A stretch of 64,000 nucleotides of DNA from an uncultured Acetatifactor sp. (GCA_910584375.1 CAJUAH010000002.1:1-64000); one strand, 5' to 3'; shown: positions 17,546 to 26,259, numbered from the stretch's first letter. A program made the numbers and translations. Notes: generated from the letters alone by a model not told the origin.

Positions 17546-18533
17546 GCTGAAATCCCAGGTGTCTGTAGGCGTTTTCCGTCACCACACGGCCCCTGGGGGT
17601 GCGGTTGATCAGACCGTTTTTCAGCAGATAAGGCTCCACCACATCCTCTATGGTCCCGGCGTCCTCCCCGATGGCGGCAGCCAGAGTGTCCAAGCCCACC
17701 GGCCCTCCCTGGAATTTCTCGATCATAGTACACAGAATGTTCCTGTCTATATGATCCAGTCCCAGCCTGTCCACGTCCATCAGATCCAGCGCCTCCCGGG
17801 CCACCTCCTCGGTGATCCTGCCGTCATGCCGCACCTGGGCATAATCTCGGACCCGTTTCAAAATCCGGTTGGCCAGCCTGGGGGTACCCCGGCTGCGACG
17901 GGCCAGCTCCACCGCCCCTTTCTCGTCGATCTCCACGCCCAATACCTGGGCGGAATGCCGAATGATCAGTTTCAGTTCCTCTATCGAGTAAAACTCCAGG
18001 TGATGAATCATGCCGAAACGGTCCCGCAGGGGAGCCGTCAAAAGCCCCACCCGGGTGGTGGCGCCCACCAGGGTAAAACGGGGCAGTTCCAGACGCACGG
18101 AACGGGCCGTAGGTCCTTTGCCGATCATCACGTCGATGCAATAGTCTTCCATGGCCGGATACAGCACTTCCTCCACCTGTCGGTTTAAACGGTGAATCTC
18201 GTCCACAAACAGCAGATCCCCCTCCTCCAGATTGTTCAGGATAGCAGCCAGTTCCCCCGGTTTCTCTATGGCGGGGCCGCTGGTGACTTTCAGACGCACT
18301 CCCATCTCATTGGCGATGATGGCTGCCAGCGTGGTCTTGCCCAGGCCCGGAGGGCCGTAAAACAGCACATGATCCAGGGCGTCACCCCGCTGTCTGGCCG
18401 CTTCGATATAGATTTTTAATGTCTCTTTTACCTTGGACTGTCCGATATAGTCGTCAAGCACCTGGGGGCGCAGAGATCCCTCGATCTTCACGTCCTCCTC
18501 GGTCAGGTTGGTCTCGATCATCCTCTTTGCCAT
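17535..18533 (-). CDS. ruvB: Holliday junction branch migration ATPase RuvB
   Basis: Hexameric AAA+ motor that drives branch migration with RuvA. Length 332 is normal. Seen: RPQVLDDYIGQSKVKE, Walker A GPPGLGKTTLA, Walker B LLFVDEIHRL, sensor LVGATTRVGLLTAPLRDRFG, and the C-terminal winged helix with TIEDVVEPYLLKNGLINRTPRGR. RBS AGGAGAAAAAG. It follows ruvA by about 145 bases of repeat-rich sequence instead of the usual tight spacing. Confidence 0.97.
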   Translation of the reverse strand: MAKRMIETNLTEEDVKIEGSLRPQVLDDYIGQSKVKETLKIYIEAARQRGDALDHVLFYGPPGLGKTTLAAIIANEMGVRLKVTSGPAIEKPGELAAILNNLEEGDLLFVDEIHRLNRQVEEVLYPAMEDYCIDVMIGKGPTARSVRLELPRFTLVGATTRVGLLTAPLRDRFGMIHHLEFYSIEELKLIIRHSAQVLGVEIDEKGAVELARRSRGTPRLANRILKRVRDYAQVRHDGRITEEVAREALDLMDVDRLGLDHIDRNILCTMIEKFQGGPVGLDTLAAAIGEDAGTIEDVVEPYLLKNGLINRTPRGRVVTENAYRHLGFQPIL

Positions 18534-18540
18534 CTTTTTC

Positions 18541-18678
18541 TCCTATTGAGAGTTCCGCATGTTCCCTGCAAGCACCCATTCCGGTGATCCATGTCATGCC
18601 GCTTCAGAGCGTCCTGGCATGGATCAGGGCGCTTTCCGGGAACATGCTGTTGAGAGTTCCGCATGTTCCCTGCAAGCC
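18541..18678. repeat. Intergenic repeat between ruvA and ruvB
   Basis: The segment TGAGAGTTCCGCATGTTCCC continuing CTGCAAGC occurs at about 18546-18573 and 18650-18677 as a direct repeat. GGGAACATGC just before the second copy pairs with GCATGTTCCC inside it, and GATCC..ATGCC pairs with GGCAT..GGATC in the middle. Related TTCCGCATG motifs recur upstream of both ilvN genes and ilvB. It separates ruvA and ruvB. Confidence 0.7.
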
Positions 18679-19293
18679 TCAAAACATCTTCTTCAGCGCC
18701 TGTTTCAGCAGAGCGGAGGAGTCCATGGTATCCGCTCCCTCCACCTGGCTCACCGCCTTCATGGCCTCCGTCTGTCCGTAGCCCAGCGCCACCAGGGCCT
18801 CCACAGCCTCCCGCTTGCCGGGATGGTCCAGAACTGTCCCTGCCACGCCTGCGTTTCCACCGTCGATCTCCCGGGAGATATCCGCCGTGTCATAGTTCAG
18901 CTTGTCCTTGAGTTCCAGCACCAACCGCTCCGCCGTGCGTTTGCCGATGCCGGGGGCCTGGGAGATGGCCTTTATGTCCTGGGACAGGATCGCGAAACGC
19001 AGTTGATCCCCGTCCATAACGGACAAAAGCCCCAGCGCGCCCTTGGGGCCGATGCCGCTGACAGTAATACAGCGTTTAAACATCTCCAGATCCCCCTTGG
19101 ACAAAAACCCATAGAGCCAGAACGCATCTTCCCGAACGCTGGTATAGGTGTACAGTCTGGCCTCCTGCCCGACGCCCGGCATCCGGGCCGCCGTCTGGGC
19201 TGATATATGAATATTGATCCCCACGTCATGTACGTCTATGACGCAGCAGTCCTCCCCGATGTCCGCAACGGTTCCCTTAATATACGCAAACAT
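18679..19293 (-). CDS. ruvA: Holliday junction branch migration protein RuvA
   Basis: DNA-binding partner of RuvB, tetrameric on Holliday junctions. 204 residues: N-terminal OB domain (MFAYIKGTVADIGEDCCVIDVHDVGI), tandem HhH (ITVSGIGPKGALGLLS; SQAPGIGKRTAERLVLELKDK) and a C-terminal RuvB-binding domain (AVEALVALGYGQTEAMKAV). Start fixed by GGGGAGGAG and by the standard MFAYIKG beginning. Confidence 0.96.
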   Translation of the reverse strand: MFAYIKGTVADIGEDCCVIDVHDVGINIHISAQTAARMPGVGQEARLYTYTSVREDAFWLYGFLSKGDLEMFKRCITVSGIGPKGALGLLSVMDGDQLRFAILSQDIKAISQAPGIGKRTAERLVLELKDKLNYDTADISREIDGGNAGVAGTVLDHPGKREAVEALVALGYGQTEAMKAVSQVEGADTMDSSALLKQALKKMF

Positions 19294-19324
19294 AAATTCT
19301 CCTCCCCAAACCAGGCGGCTCAAC

Positions 19325-19993
19325 CTAAAACTTTTTAAACAACACTCCAAAAGGGCAGGCAACCATACAAAGCCCGCAGGCATTTTTTCTTCCGCGCGTT
19401 TTGCTGTATAAACTCCTCTTTTCGTTGCATAACCTGTAATCTATGATATCGTTTCTCAAGGAGTTGATATCCCACTGTACGCCGTGCAATGCCCCATACG
19501 GACAGGCTTCAACGCATTTCCTGCAATTCTCAGGGCAGTTACTTTTTACGGTTTTTTCTCCATAGACAAACTGCTCGTTTATCAGGACCGCAGACAGTCT
19601 TATCCTTGGTCCGTATTTTTCTGTGATAACCACGTCGTTTTTTCCGATCCAGCCGAGTCCGGCATTTACCGCGGCAAACTTGAAAGAAAAAGGAGCTTTC
19701 AGATCTGTCTCATTGTTCTGCGCTACCGGGGGAATATAATATTCGACCTCATGCGCTTCAAGCGTTTTTTTCAGCTGGGTCAATATGGTTTCCACTATTT
19801 CTCTGGCGTCTTGAATGCCTTTTTCAAATCTTTTTTCAGAATAATTTGCAGTTGTGAGTTGTTCCCCATAAGGAACCGCAAATACTAACGCAGATTTGTA
19901 AGAACCGGCGTATTCGCTGTACGCAATATCCGTAAATCCATAGATGATTTCGGGAAATCCTAAAAATATATTGCGGATGTCCTTCTCGATCAT
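19325..19993 (-). CDS. Epoxyqueuosine reductase-like iron-sulfur protein
   Basis: About 222 residues. The C-terminal half carries two ferredoxin-type clusters: CPENCRKCVEACPYGAL and CGLCMVACPFGVL. The middle has FKFAAVNAGLGWIGKNDVVITEKYGPRIRLSAVLI, which closely resembles the QueG/epoxyqueuosine reductase region around its cobalamin site. It is shorter than QueG and lacks the C-terminal HEAT domain, so it belongs to the group of short QueG-like 4Fe-4S double-cluster proteins whose substrates are unknown. RBS GGGAGGTGG supports this start. It lies 31 bases above the ruvA start. Confidence 0.8.
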   Translation of the reverse strand: MIEKDIRNIFLGFPEIIYGFTDIAYSEYAGSYKSALVFAVPYGEQLTTANYSEKRFEKGIQDAREIVETILTQLKKTLEAHEVEYYIPPVAQNNETDLKAPFSFKFAAVNAGLGWIGKNDVVITEKYGPRIRLSAVLINEQFVYGEKTVKSNCPENCRKCVEACPYGALHGVQWDINSLRNDIIDYRLCNEKRSLYSKTRGRKNACGLCMVACPFGVLFKKF

Positions 19994-20032
19994 GCAAACC
20001 CACCTCCCGGACATTCTGTGAGACTATCAATC

Positions 20033-20902
20033 TTAAACGCTCTTTGCGTCCTTTGGCAGCTGTCGCACGCGCTCAAGAAATCCCCTCGCCGCCTTTCCCT
20101 CCATGTCGTTATAGGTATATCCCAGCTTGCGCCCCACATATTTCGCCGTTTGCTCAAACAGATCGCACATGTGCAGCACGGCTGTCCAGGCCTGCTCGAC
20201 GCTGCCGCCAAAATAGGTGTTCAAATATTTTTGATACTCGTCTGTTTCCAGCCACCTGTATAAGTATTTCGCCGACTTTCCCACACTGACCTGAAAGTCC
20301 GTACCGATACCGACTTTCCATGAAAGCATCCGTTCTAACTGCTTACGGACCACAAAGTTGGTCATGTCCTGCACATAGGGCATCTCCTCCCGCCACAACC
20401 CCTTTGCTATATTGTTGCTGCACCACCAGAATTCGTTGGCGCACGCCTGAAACTGCGCCTCGGTAGGTTTTTTTACATGATGATCCGCGTCTGTCGACTT
20501 TGGAATTGTCGGCAGAATATTTTCCTTGTCCAGCAAAATCCTGCAAAGTTTATCATCATGGATATGTTCCTGGGTATACGCAACTGTCTGTACGGTAAGG
20601 TCAACCCGGACGCCGTCGTCAAACTGCATCAGCCAGCCATAATTGTTTTCCCTGTCACACGGATAAAATGGGTTTTCATCAGGATACTGCATATACAGGA
20701 TTTTACCGAATCTGTGAATCCAGTCTCTGTCTTCGATAAATGTCTTTGTTTCCCGCACCACAAACACTATGTCATAGTCCTGAAAAATATCCTTCGGAGC
20801 ATTGGGATTCGTCCGTGAACCGTTCATATATACTGCCAGAATCCTGTCGTCCGCCTTGGCTATATGCATAAACAACGCATACATTTCTTCCTCAGTGCGC
20901 AT
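20033..20902 (-). CDS. Aminoglycoside 6-adenylyltransferase-like nucleotidyltransferase
   Basis: A 289-residue protein of the ANT(6)/AadE family, which transfers AMP from ATP to the 6-hydroxyl of streptomycin. Seen: ILAVYMNGSRTNPNAPKDIF then QDYDIVFVV, the nucleotidyltransferase GSR...DYDxxF signature, and the third acidic site in FDDGVRVDLTVQTV. The alpha-helical second domain (NEFWWCSNNIAKGLWREE and YLNTYFGGSVEQAW) is also typical. Full length with intact active-site residues. Chromosomal AadE-like proteins are common in Clostridia and do not always give resistance. RBS AGGAGG; a clear promoter with a palindrome lies upstream. Confidence 0.88.
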   Translation of the reverse strand: MRTEEEMYALFMHIAKADDRILAVYMNGSRTNPNAPKDIFQDYDIVFVVRETKTFIEDRDWIHRFGKILYMQYPDENPFYPCDRENNYGWLMQFDDGVRVDLTVQTVAYTQEHIHDDKLCRILLDKENILPTIPKSTDADHHVKKPTEAQFQACANEFWWCSNNIAKGLWREEMPYVQDMTNFVVRKQLERMLSWKVGIGTDFQVSVGKSAKYLYRWLETDEYQKYLNTYFGGSVEQAWTAVLHMCDLFEQTAKYVGRKLGYTYNDMEGKAARGFLERVRQLPKDAKSV

Positions 20903-20926
20903 AATCCGCCTCCTGACTTACAAATC

Positions 20927-20970
20927 CGTTTTACTCGTTATTCCTTAATACTATGCGCTTTAACGCACAT
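20927..20970 (-). repeat. Copy 3 of a 43-base dispersed repeat, in the ANT(6) leader
   Basis: The minus-strand sequence ATGTGCGTTAAAGCGCAT followed by AGTATTAAGGAATAACGAGT and AAAACG matches the two copies before the LysR gene at about 80 percent. The TGCG...CGCA core forms a short hairpin. Confidence 0.5.
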
Positions 20971-20993
20971 TTCGCTCAGAAGAGCGTAAGTTC

Positions 20994-21022
20994 ATTATAT
21001 CACGTTCGAACGTATGTTTCAA
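20994..21022 (-). promoter_or_regulatory. Promoter of the ANT(6)-like gene with palindromic spacer
   Basis: Minus strand TTGAAA, 17-base spacer, TATAAT. The spacer contains the perfect 12-base palindrome ACGTTCGAACGT (21002-21013), placed where a repressor dimer would block RNA polymerase. Confidence 0.75.
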
Positions 21023-21040
21023 GTGCTACCTGTCCACCTC

Positions 21041-22408
21041 TTACGCATTCTGCCGCAGTACCCTGCGGTAGACGATGAAAAAGCACAGCAGATGTACGGC
21101 GAAAGTCAGCGCCCAGCTGATGGGATACGAGACATACAGTACCTCCAGGCTGTGGTAGGCCCTGAACACCGTCATGATCCACACCACCCGGAACAGACAG
21201 GCTCCGGTCAGGGACACCAGCATGGGCATGACGCCGTAACCCATGCCCCGTATCGCCCCCACCATCACATCCATCATGCCGCAGAGGGCATAGGTGGTAC
21301 AGATATAAAGCAGACGCAGCACACCGTACTGAATGACCTCCTCGTCCGGGGAATAGAGTTTCAGCAGGACGTCCCCCGCCAGATAGACCCCGTTGCCCAT
21401 GACCACGCCCACCACGATAACACAGCCCAGACAGATCAGCAGGATCCTGCCCATGCGCTTGTACTGCCTGGCTCCGTAATTCTGTCCGGTAAAGCTGATG
21501 CAGGTCTGGTGCAGGGAGTTCATGGCGGTATAGACGAAACCCTCCAGGTTCTGGGCGGCCGTATTGCCCGCCATGGCGATGGAACCAAAGGAGTTCACCG
21601 AGGACTGGATCAGCACGTTGGACACGGAAAACAGCGCGCCCTGCAGGCCTGCGGGCAGACCGATCTTTACCATCTTGATCATCTTGTCTTTCACGATCCG
21701 CAGCTTTTTCAGGCTGACCTGGTAATCGCCCTGGCTGCGCATCAGGCACAGCAGCACCAGGGCGGCGGAGATCCCCTGGGAAATGACGGTGGCCAGCGCC
21801 ACCCCCGCCACGCCCATGGACAGGGAGATCACAAAAAACAGGTTCAGGATCACGTTGACCACGCCCGCGATCAGCAGGAAATATAAGGGTCTGCGGGTAT
21901 CTCCCACCGCCCGCAGCACGGCGCTGCCAAAATTGTAGAGCATCATCACGGGCATCCCCACAAAATAAATGCGGATATACAGCACCGCCTGATCGATCAC
22001 ATTCTCCGGCGTATCCATCAAAAGCAGCGCGGGACGGGACAGAGCCAGGCCCACAAATATCAGGATCACGCCGCTGACAAGGGAAGTCAGTATGGCGGTA
22101 TGTACCATCTCCTCCAGCTCCCGTTTCTGCCCCGCGCCATAAAAATGCGCCACCATCACATTGGTTCCCACGGACAGGCCCATGAACACATTCACCAGCA
22201 GATTGATCAGAGAGCTGGTGGAGCCCACCGCGGCCAGGGCGTCATTGCCCGCGAACCGCCCCACCACCACGATATCCGCGGCGTTGAACAGCAGCTGCAG
22301 GATACCCGACAGCATCAGCGGCAGGGAATACAGCAATATCTTCGGCAGCAGCGCGCCGCTGCACATGTCCATCTCATATTTGTTCTTTTTTTCAGATAAA
22401 TTTTTCAT
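21041..22408 (-). CDS. MATE family efflux transporter
   Basis: Multidrug and toxin extrusion family protein, an inner-membrane cation-coupled exporter. The 455 residues give about 12 hydrophobic helices in two MatE repeats. Seen: LLYSLPLMLSGILQLLFNAADIVVVGRFAG at the N-terminus, NTAAQNLEGFVYTAMNSLHQ and CISFTGQNYGARQYKRMGR at the second repeat. Substrate not predictable. RBS AGAGGAAGGG. The SUKH gene lies 22 bases upstream on the same strand and may share the transcript. Confidence 0.92.
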   Translation of the reverse strand: MKNLSEKKNKYEMDMCSGALLPKILLYSLPLMLSGILQLLFNAADIVVVGRFAGNDALAAVGSTSSLINLLVNVFMGLSVGTNVMVAHFYGAGQKRELEEMVHTAILTSLVSGVILIFVGLALSRPALLLMDTPENVIDQAVLYIRIYFVGMPVMMLYNFGSAVLRAVGDTRRPLYFLLIAGVVNVILNLFFVISLSMGVAGVALATVISQGISAALVLLCLMRSQGDYQVSLKKLRIVKDKMIKMVKIGLPAGLQGALFSVSNVLIQSSVNSFGSIAMAGNTAAQNLEGFVYTAMNSLHQTCISFTGQNYGARQYKRMGRILLICLGCVIVVGVVMGNGVYLAGDVLLKLYSPDEEVIQYGVLRLLYICTTYALCGMMDVMVGAIRGMGYGVMPMLVSLTGACLFRVVWIMTVFRAYHSLEVLYVSYPISWALTFAVHLLCFFIVYRRVLRQNA

Positions 22409-22430
22409 AACCCTTCCTCTAATCCAAACA

Positions 22431-23207
22431 TCATATGGTAAATATTTCAGTCAATTCACGATCTGCCTTTTCCTTAAGCACCGGATCGTTACACGAAAAT
22501 ACAATCAGGCAACTCCAGTGAAGGTTAATGCTTAAGGCATACTCCTCATTATAGCAAAAGTAATGAAGATTATCGCTAAACCATGTTTTTTGCGGATGAA
22601 ACGGTTCCACCAGATGCCTTATAAAATCCATTCTTTCCTCTGCCGTCCCGCCAAATACCGTGCAGGGACGGGAGTACTTTCTCAAGACCTCATCCATGGA
22701 TTTAACGGAATTTCCTATCCCTGCCTCGTATGGAAATTTCTCATGATACATCTTAAAGGCCTGCTGAAACAAATATTTCTCAAAGCTGCCTGCAAAATAT
22801 TTTCCATCCATATCTGTCACAACCGGATTATCCGACCAGTCCGACAGTCTCAGATAAGAATTTGCGTCCGTCCAGTGATGGGAAAACAGTAAAAGCCCGT
22901 TTTCCCAATCGTCCTTTGCGTATTCTTCATCCGCAAGCAATTCCAGTAAATAATCAATATTGGGCTTACAGTAACCGTCCCACTGTCTTTCCAGCAGTCC
23001 CCCGTCATTCTGTCCCATTGCCATCAGATATTTGCGGTATGCCTCCGGAAGTGTATAATGATTTTGGCAGCATATATCCTCTAAATGTTGAAGCTGCTGT
23101 TCTGTTGCAGGGATACAATTTTTGATCCACTCCCTGTCAAAGCCAGATATGGCACAGCGTAGCCGTTCAATCATGGTGTCCAAGGTTCCTTCACGAAATT
23201 CTGTCAT
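22431..23207 (-). CDS. SMI1/KNR4 (SUKH) family protein
   Basis: About 258 residues with a SUKH fold: IPATEQQLQHLEDICCQNHY, LPEAYRKYLMAMGQNDGGLL and LLLFSHHWTDANSYLRLSD, with a further GKYFAGSFEKYLFQQAF segment. SUKH proteins are frequent immunity proteins against contact-dependent and RHS-type toxins but can also be housekeeping regulators. No toxin gene lies next to it here. Start at the ATG before TEFREG, with AAGGAAAGGG upstream. An in-frame extension upstream lacks conserved sequence. Confidence 0.72.
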   Translation of the reverse strand: MTEFREGTLDTMIERLRCAISGFDREWIKNCIPATEQQLQHLEDICCQNHYTLPEAYRKYLMAMGQNDGGLLERQWDGYCKPNIDYLLELLADEEYAKDDWENGLLLFSHHWTDANSYLRLSDWSDNPVVTDMDGKYFAGSFEKYLFQQAFKMYHEKFPYEAGIGNSVKSMDEVLRKYSRPCTVFGGTAEERMDFIRHLVEPFHPQKTWFSDNLHYFCYNEEYALSINLHWSCLIVFSCNDPVLKEKADRELTEIFTI

Positions 23208-23391
23208 TTCAGCATGCCCTTTCCTTATGAATCCGCACCAGCTTGTCCTGCCCTGCGGCCGACATGCCCGGAAGGCTGATTGTGTCTCATGTTCTCTGCT
23301 TTTCCCCCTCCACAATCATGCAATGGCTCTGTATGTAATCGTCAACATTTATTTCTATCACGTCAATCGGCTTTTGCTCTTTACAGGATAC

Positions 23392-23715
23392 CTACTGACT
23401 CCCCATTGCGTGAACAAAACCGGCTTTGTCTAAGACATAGACATATCCCTTTTGTCCATATCTGGGATGGCAGCCTCTGAACAGCATTTTCATTCCATAT
23501 TCGGGCAGCATTGTCCTCTCGGAAGTCTCATCGCCCTCTACCCCCAACGCAAAGCATATCGCCATGTCCGGATTGTCCGTTGCGTATACCGCCCTCCGGC
23601 AGCCTGCCTCAAATCCAGTGTCGTAAGCCTGCATCGGCTGCAGGACTTCTATTTTGTGCGGACTTCCGTGAAACAAATAATCTCCCTGTCTGTATTTCCA
23701 GTCTATTTTTCTCAC
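23392..23715 (-). CDS. Small protein, possible ADP-ribosyltransferase fold
   Basis: A 107-residue protein, apparently starting with GTG (AAAAGGG just upstream). It contains YLFHGSPHKIEVLQP, AVYATDNPDMAICFALG and a terminal GYVYVLDKAGFVHA. The order of an HGxP strand, a short AT/SxxxxxAxxFA helix, and a YVYVLDxxGF strand is that of compact ADP-ribosyltransferases such as Arr, and of RNA 2'-phosphotransferases. That assignment is an inference from pattern; catalytic residues beyond the His are not certain. It could equally be a family of unknown function. Near a SUKH gene on the same strand, 184 bases away. Confidence 0.5.
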   Translation of the reverse strand: MRKIDWKYRQGDYLFHGSPHKIEVLQPMQAYDTGFEAGCRRAVYATDNPDMAICFALGVEGDETSERTMLPEYGMKMLFRGCHPRYGQKGYVYVLDKAGFVHAMGSQ

Positions 23716-23892
23716 ACACCCTTTTCGTCAATCCCCATAGCGCTCGCTGACTGTCCGGCAAAATACAGCCGCGGCATTCCCCGTCAGTCCGGCAGAGCAC
23801 GGACACTCGGCTCATTGCGTGAAAGAACAAAGTAATAATGTCTCTGTTCATAAGGTATTATGAACCCTGATAATTGAAAAAGCAAGAGAAAT

Positions 23893-23931
23893 AAAAAAAT
23901 CGGAAAGCAACCTCCTCAGCCGCTTCCCGAT
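23893..23931 (-). terminator. Terminator after leuD
   Basis: Minus-strand stem ATCGGGAAGC / GCTTTCCGAT with a 13-base loop followed by seven T. Confidence 0.85.
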
Positions 23932-23939
23932 ATTCTGTC

Positions 23940-24425
23940 TTACTTGTTATTGATATAGTTGATCAATCCCTCCGCGGCGATGATCTTCTGCATGAACTCC
24001 GGGAATGCCTGGCCCTTGAACTGGGTGCCTCTGGTGCGGTTGTAGATCATGCCGCTGTCAAAGTCCACCTCCACCTGATCGCCCGCCTCTATGCCCTTAG
24101 CCGCCTCCGGGCACTCTATGATGGGCAGCCCGATATTGATGGCGTTGCGGTAAAATATCCTGGCGAAAGTCTCCGCGATCACACAGCTCACTCCCGCCGC
24201 TTTGATGGCGATGGGCGCATGCTCTCTGGAAGAGCCGCAGCCGAAATTCTTGTCCGCCACGATGATATCGCCCTTTTGTACCTTTTTCACAAAATCCTGG
24301 TCAATATCCTCCATACAGTGGGTGGCCAGTTCCGCCGGGTCTGAGGAATTCAGATACCTGGCGGGAATAATCACATCCGTATCCACATTGTCTCCGTAAC
24401 GAAAGACTGTTCCGTTTGCTTTCAT
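23940..24425 (-). CDS. leuD: 3-isopropylmalate dehydratase small subunit
   Basis: Swivelling-domain subunit of isopropylmalate isomerase in leucine synthesis. 161 residues, the short HacB/LeuD form. Seen: VFRYGDNVDTDVIIPARYLN, the substrate loop NFGCGSSREHAPIAIKAAG, and ETFARIFYRNAINIGLPIIE. RBS AAAGAGG. Separated from its partner leuC by crcB. Confidence 0.96.
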   Translation of the reverse strand: MKANGTVFRYGDNVDTDVIIPARYLNSSDPAELATHCMEDIDQDFVKKVQKGDIIVADKNFGCGSSREHAPIAIKAAGVSCVIAETFARIFYRNAINIGLPIIECPEAAKGIEAGDQVEVDFDSGMIYNRTRGTQFKGQAFPEFMQKIIAAEGLINYINNK

Positions 24426-24454
24426 AATTATACCTCTTTCCTTTTTTCGTTTCT

Positions 24455-24820
24455 TTATCTAAACAGCATTGCAAAAGCTCTCCCGCACAGAACGCCCAAT
24501 ATGCAGCAGATCACACTCAGCGCGATATACAGCGCTCCTGGAAGATACGCCCCTCTCTCCAGCATCGTAAGCGCTTCCAGTGAAAATGTTGAAAATGTCG
24601 TAAATCCGCCACAAACGCCTGTTTTCCAAAACAGCACTGTATTGGGGGAAATATCCTCGCGCAGGTTTGCGATCCCGACAATAAACCCAATCAATACAGC
24701 GCCTGCGATATTTGTAATCAGCGTCAGTACGGGGAATCCCCCTTTTACGGGAATCAGGCTTATGGCATATCGTGCCATGGCCCCTATTGCCCCGCCCAGC
24801 GCTATAAAAATGAAACTCAT
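24455..24820 (-). CDS. crcB: Fluoride channel CrcB/Fluc
   Basis: Small dual-topology membrane protein that exports fluoride. 121 residues, four hydrophobic helices. Signature segments are ALGGAIGAMARYAISLI, LITNIAGAVLIGFIVG and the GVCGGFTTFSTFSLEA track containing the conserved Phe/Thr/Ser residues of the pore. Usual length. The ATG was chosen with GAGG 5 bases upstream; an in-frame GTG lies two codons earlier. It lies 24 bases after the leuC stop and 29 before leuD, so it is inside the leuCD transcript. No fluoride riboswitch was recognised in the short gap. Confidence 0.92.
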   Translation of the reverse strand: MSFIFIALGGAIGAMARYAISLIPVKGGFPVLTLITNIAGAVLIGFIVGIANLREDISPNTVLFWKTGVCGGFTTFSTFSLEALTMLERGAYLPGALYIALSVICCILGVLCGRAFAMLFR

Positions 24821-24844
24821 ACGCACCTCATGTATATTTCTTGT

Positions 24845-26107
24845 CTACAGCTGCTCCGGGCTGGAAATCTTTCCGGTCACGGCGCTGGCGGCCGCCACGG
24901 CCGGGCTGGCCAGATAGATCTCGCTGGTCACATGGCCCATGCGGCCAACGAAGTTGCGGTTGGTGGTGGAGACGCAGCGCTCGCCCTCCGCCAGAATCCC
25001 CATATAGCCGCCCAGGCAGGGACCGCAGGTGGGAGTGCTGACCACGGCTCCGGCCTCGATAAAGATTTTCAGCAGTCCCTCTTCCATGGCCTGCATATAG
25101 ATGGCCTGAGTGGCGGGAATCACGATACAGCGCATCCCCTTCTGCACATGACGGCCCTTAAGCACCTCCGCCGCCGTCCGCAGATCCTCCAGCCGCCCAT
25201 TGGTGCAGGAGCCGATGACCACCTGGTCGATAGTGATATCCTCAGTGATCTCATCAATGGTATGGGTATTTTCCGGCAGATGGGGAAACGCTATGGTGGG
25301 CCTTAATGCGCTCAGGTCAACGGTATACTCCTGATCGTATACCGCGTCCGCATCCGCCTCATATATCCTGTAAGATTTGGTACTGTGTTCTTTCATATAG
25401 CTTACAGCCGCATCGTCCACCGGGAAGATCCCGTTCTTGCCTCCCGCCTCGATAGCCATATTGGCGATGGTGAACCGGTCGTCCATGGACAGGCTGGCGA
25501 TGCCGTCTCCCACAAACTCCATGGACTTGTACAGCGCGCCGTCCACGCCGATCATACCGATGATATGCAGGATCACATCCTTGCCGCTGACCCACTTGGG
25601 CAGCTTACCCGTGAGATTAAACCGTATCGCCGCCGGCACCTTGAACCATGCTTTGCCCGTGGCCATGCCCGCCGCCATGTCCGTGCTGCCCACGCCGGTG
25701 GAAAAAGCGCCCAGCGCGCCGTAAGTACAGGTGTGGGAATCCGCGCCGATGATCACGTCCCCCGCCACCGTCAGTCCTTTTTCCGGCAGCAGCGCATGCT
25801 CGATGCCCATCTCTCCCACCTCAAAATAATTGGTGATCTCATTCTTTCTGGCAAATTCCCTCACACATTTGCAATGCTCCGCGGACTTGATATCCTTGTT
25901 GGGCACAAAATGATCCGGCACCAGGGCGATTTTATCCCTGTCAAACACCCCCTGCACTTTCATTTTGTCCATCTCCTTGATAGCCACCGGACTTGTGATA
26001 TCGTTGCCCAACACCAGATCCAGGTTCGCCTCGATTAACTGACCTGCCTCAACTTTCTCAAGCCCTGCCGCCGCTGCCAGAATCTTCTGCGTCATTGTCA
26101 TTCCCAT
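24845..26107 (-). CDS. leuC: 3-isopropylmalate dehydratase large subunit
   Basis: Aconitase-family Fe-S enzyme subunit, 420 residues, the archaeal/HacA-like type. Seen: MTMTQKILAAAAGLEKVEAG, the GADSHTCTYGALGAFSTGVGS segment with one cluster Cys, VVIGSCTNGRLEDLR and TCGPCLGGYMGILAEGE with the other two cluster Cys. Start at ATGGGAATGACA with CAGGAGGAAG upstream; a longer in-frame extension is non-conserved. Promoter and a LysR-type dyad lie upstream. Confidence 0.95.
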   Translation of the reverse strand: MGMTMTQKILAAAAGLEKVEAGQLIEANLDLVLGNDITSPVAIKEMDKMKVQGVFDRDKIALVPDHFVPNKDIKSAEHCKCVREFARKNEITNYFEVGEMGIEHALLPEKGLTVAGDVIIGADSHTCTYGALGAFSTGVGSTDMAAGMATGKAWFKVPAAIRFNLTGKLPKWVSGKDVILHIIGMIGVDGALYKSMEFVGDGIASLSMDDRFTIANMAIEAGGKNGIFPVDDAAVSYMKEHSTKSYRIYEADADAVYDQEYTVDLSALRPTIAFPHLPENTHTIDEITEDITIDQVVIGSCTNGRLEDLRTAAEVLKGRHVQKGMRCIVIPATQAIYMQAMEEGLLKIFIEAGAVVSTPTCGPCLGGYMGILAEGERCVSTTNRNFVGRMGHVTSEIYLASPAVAAASAVTGKISSPEQL

Positions 26108-26259
26108 AACGTCTTCCTCCTGTTTAGAGTTCTGCACTTTTCCCCCGCCGTCCACTTCTGCGCGCACATCAGGCGCCGCGGGAGAACATGCTGCTTTGTG
26201 CCCCGGGAACCTGGTTATGGAGCCGCAAGGATCCGGGGAAACTGCTTTAATCTGCACTC

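Noticed and set aside
23609..23851. 80-codon minus-strand frame overlapping the ART-like gene
   Set aside because: It overlaps a better supported gene in another frame and has no clear start site or domain.
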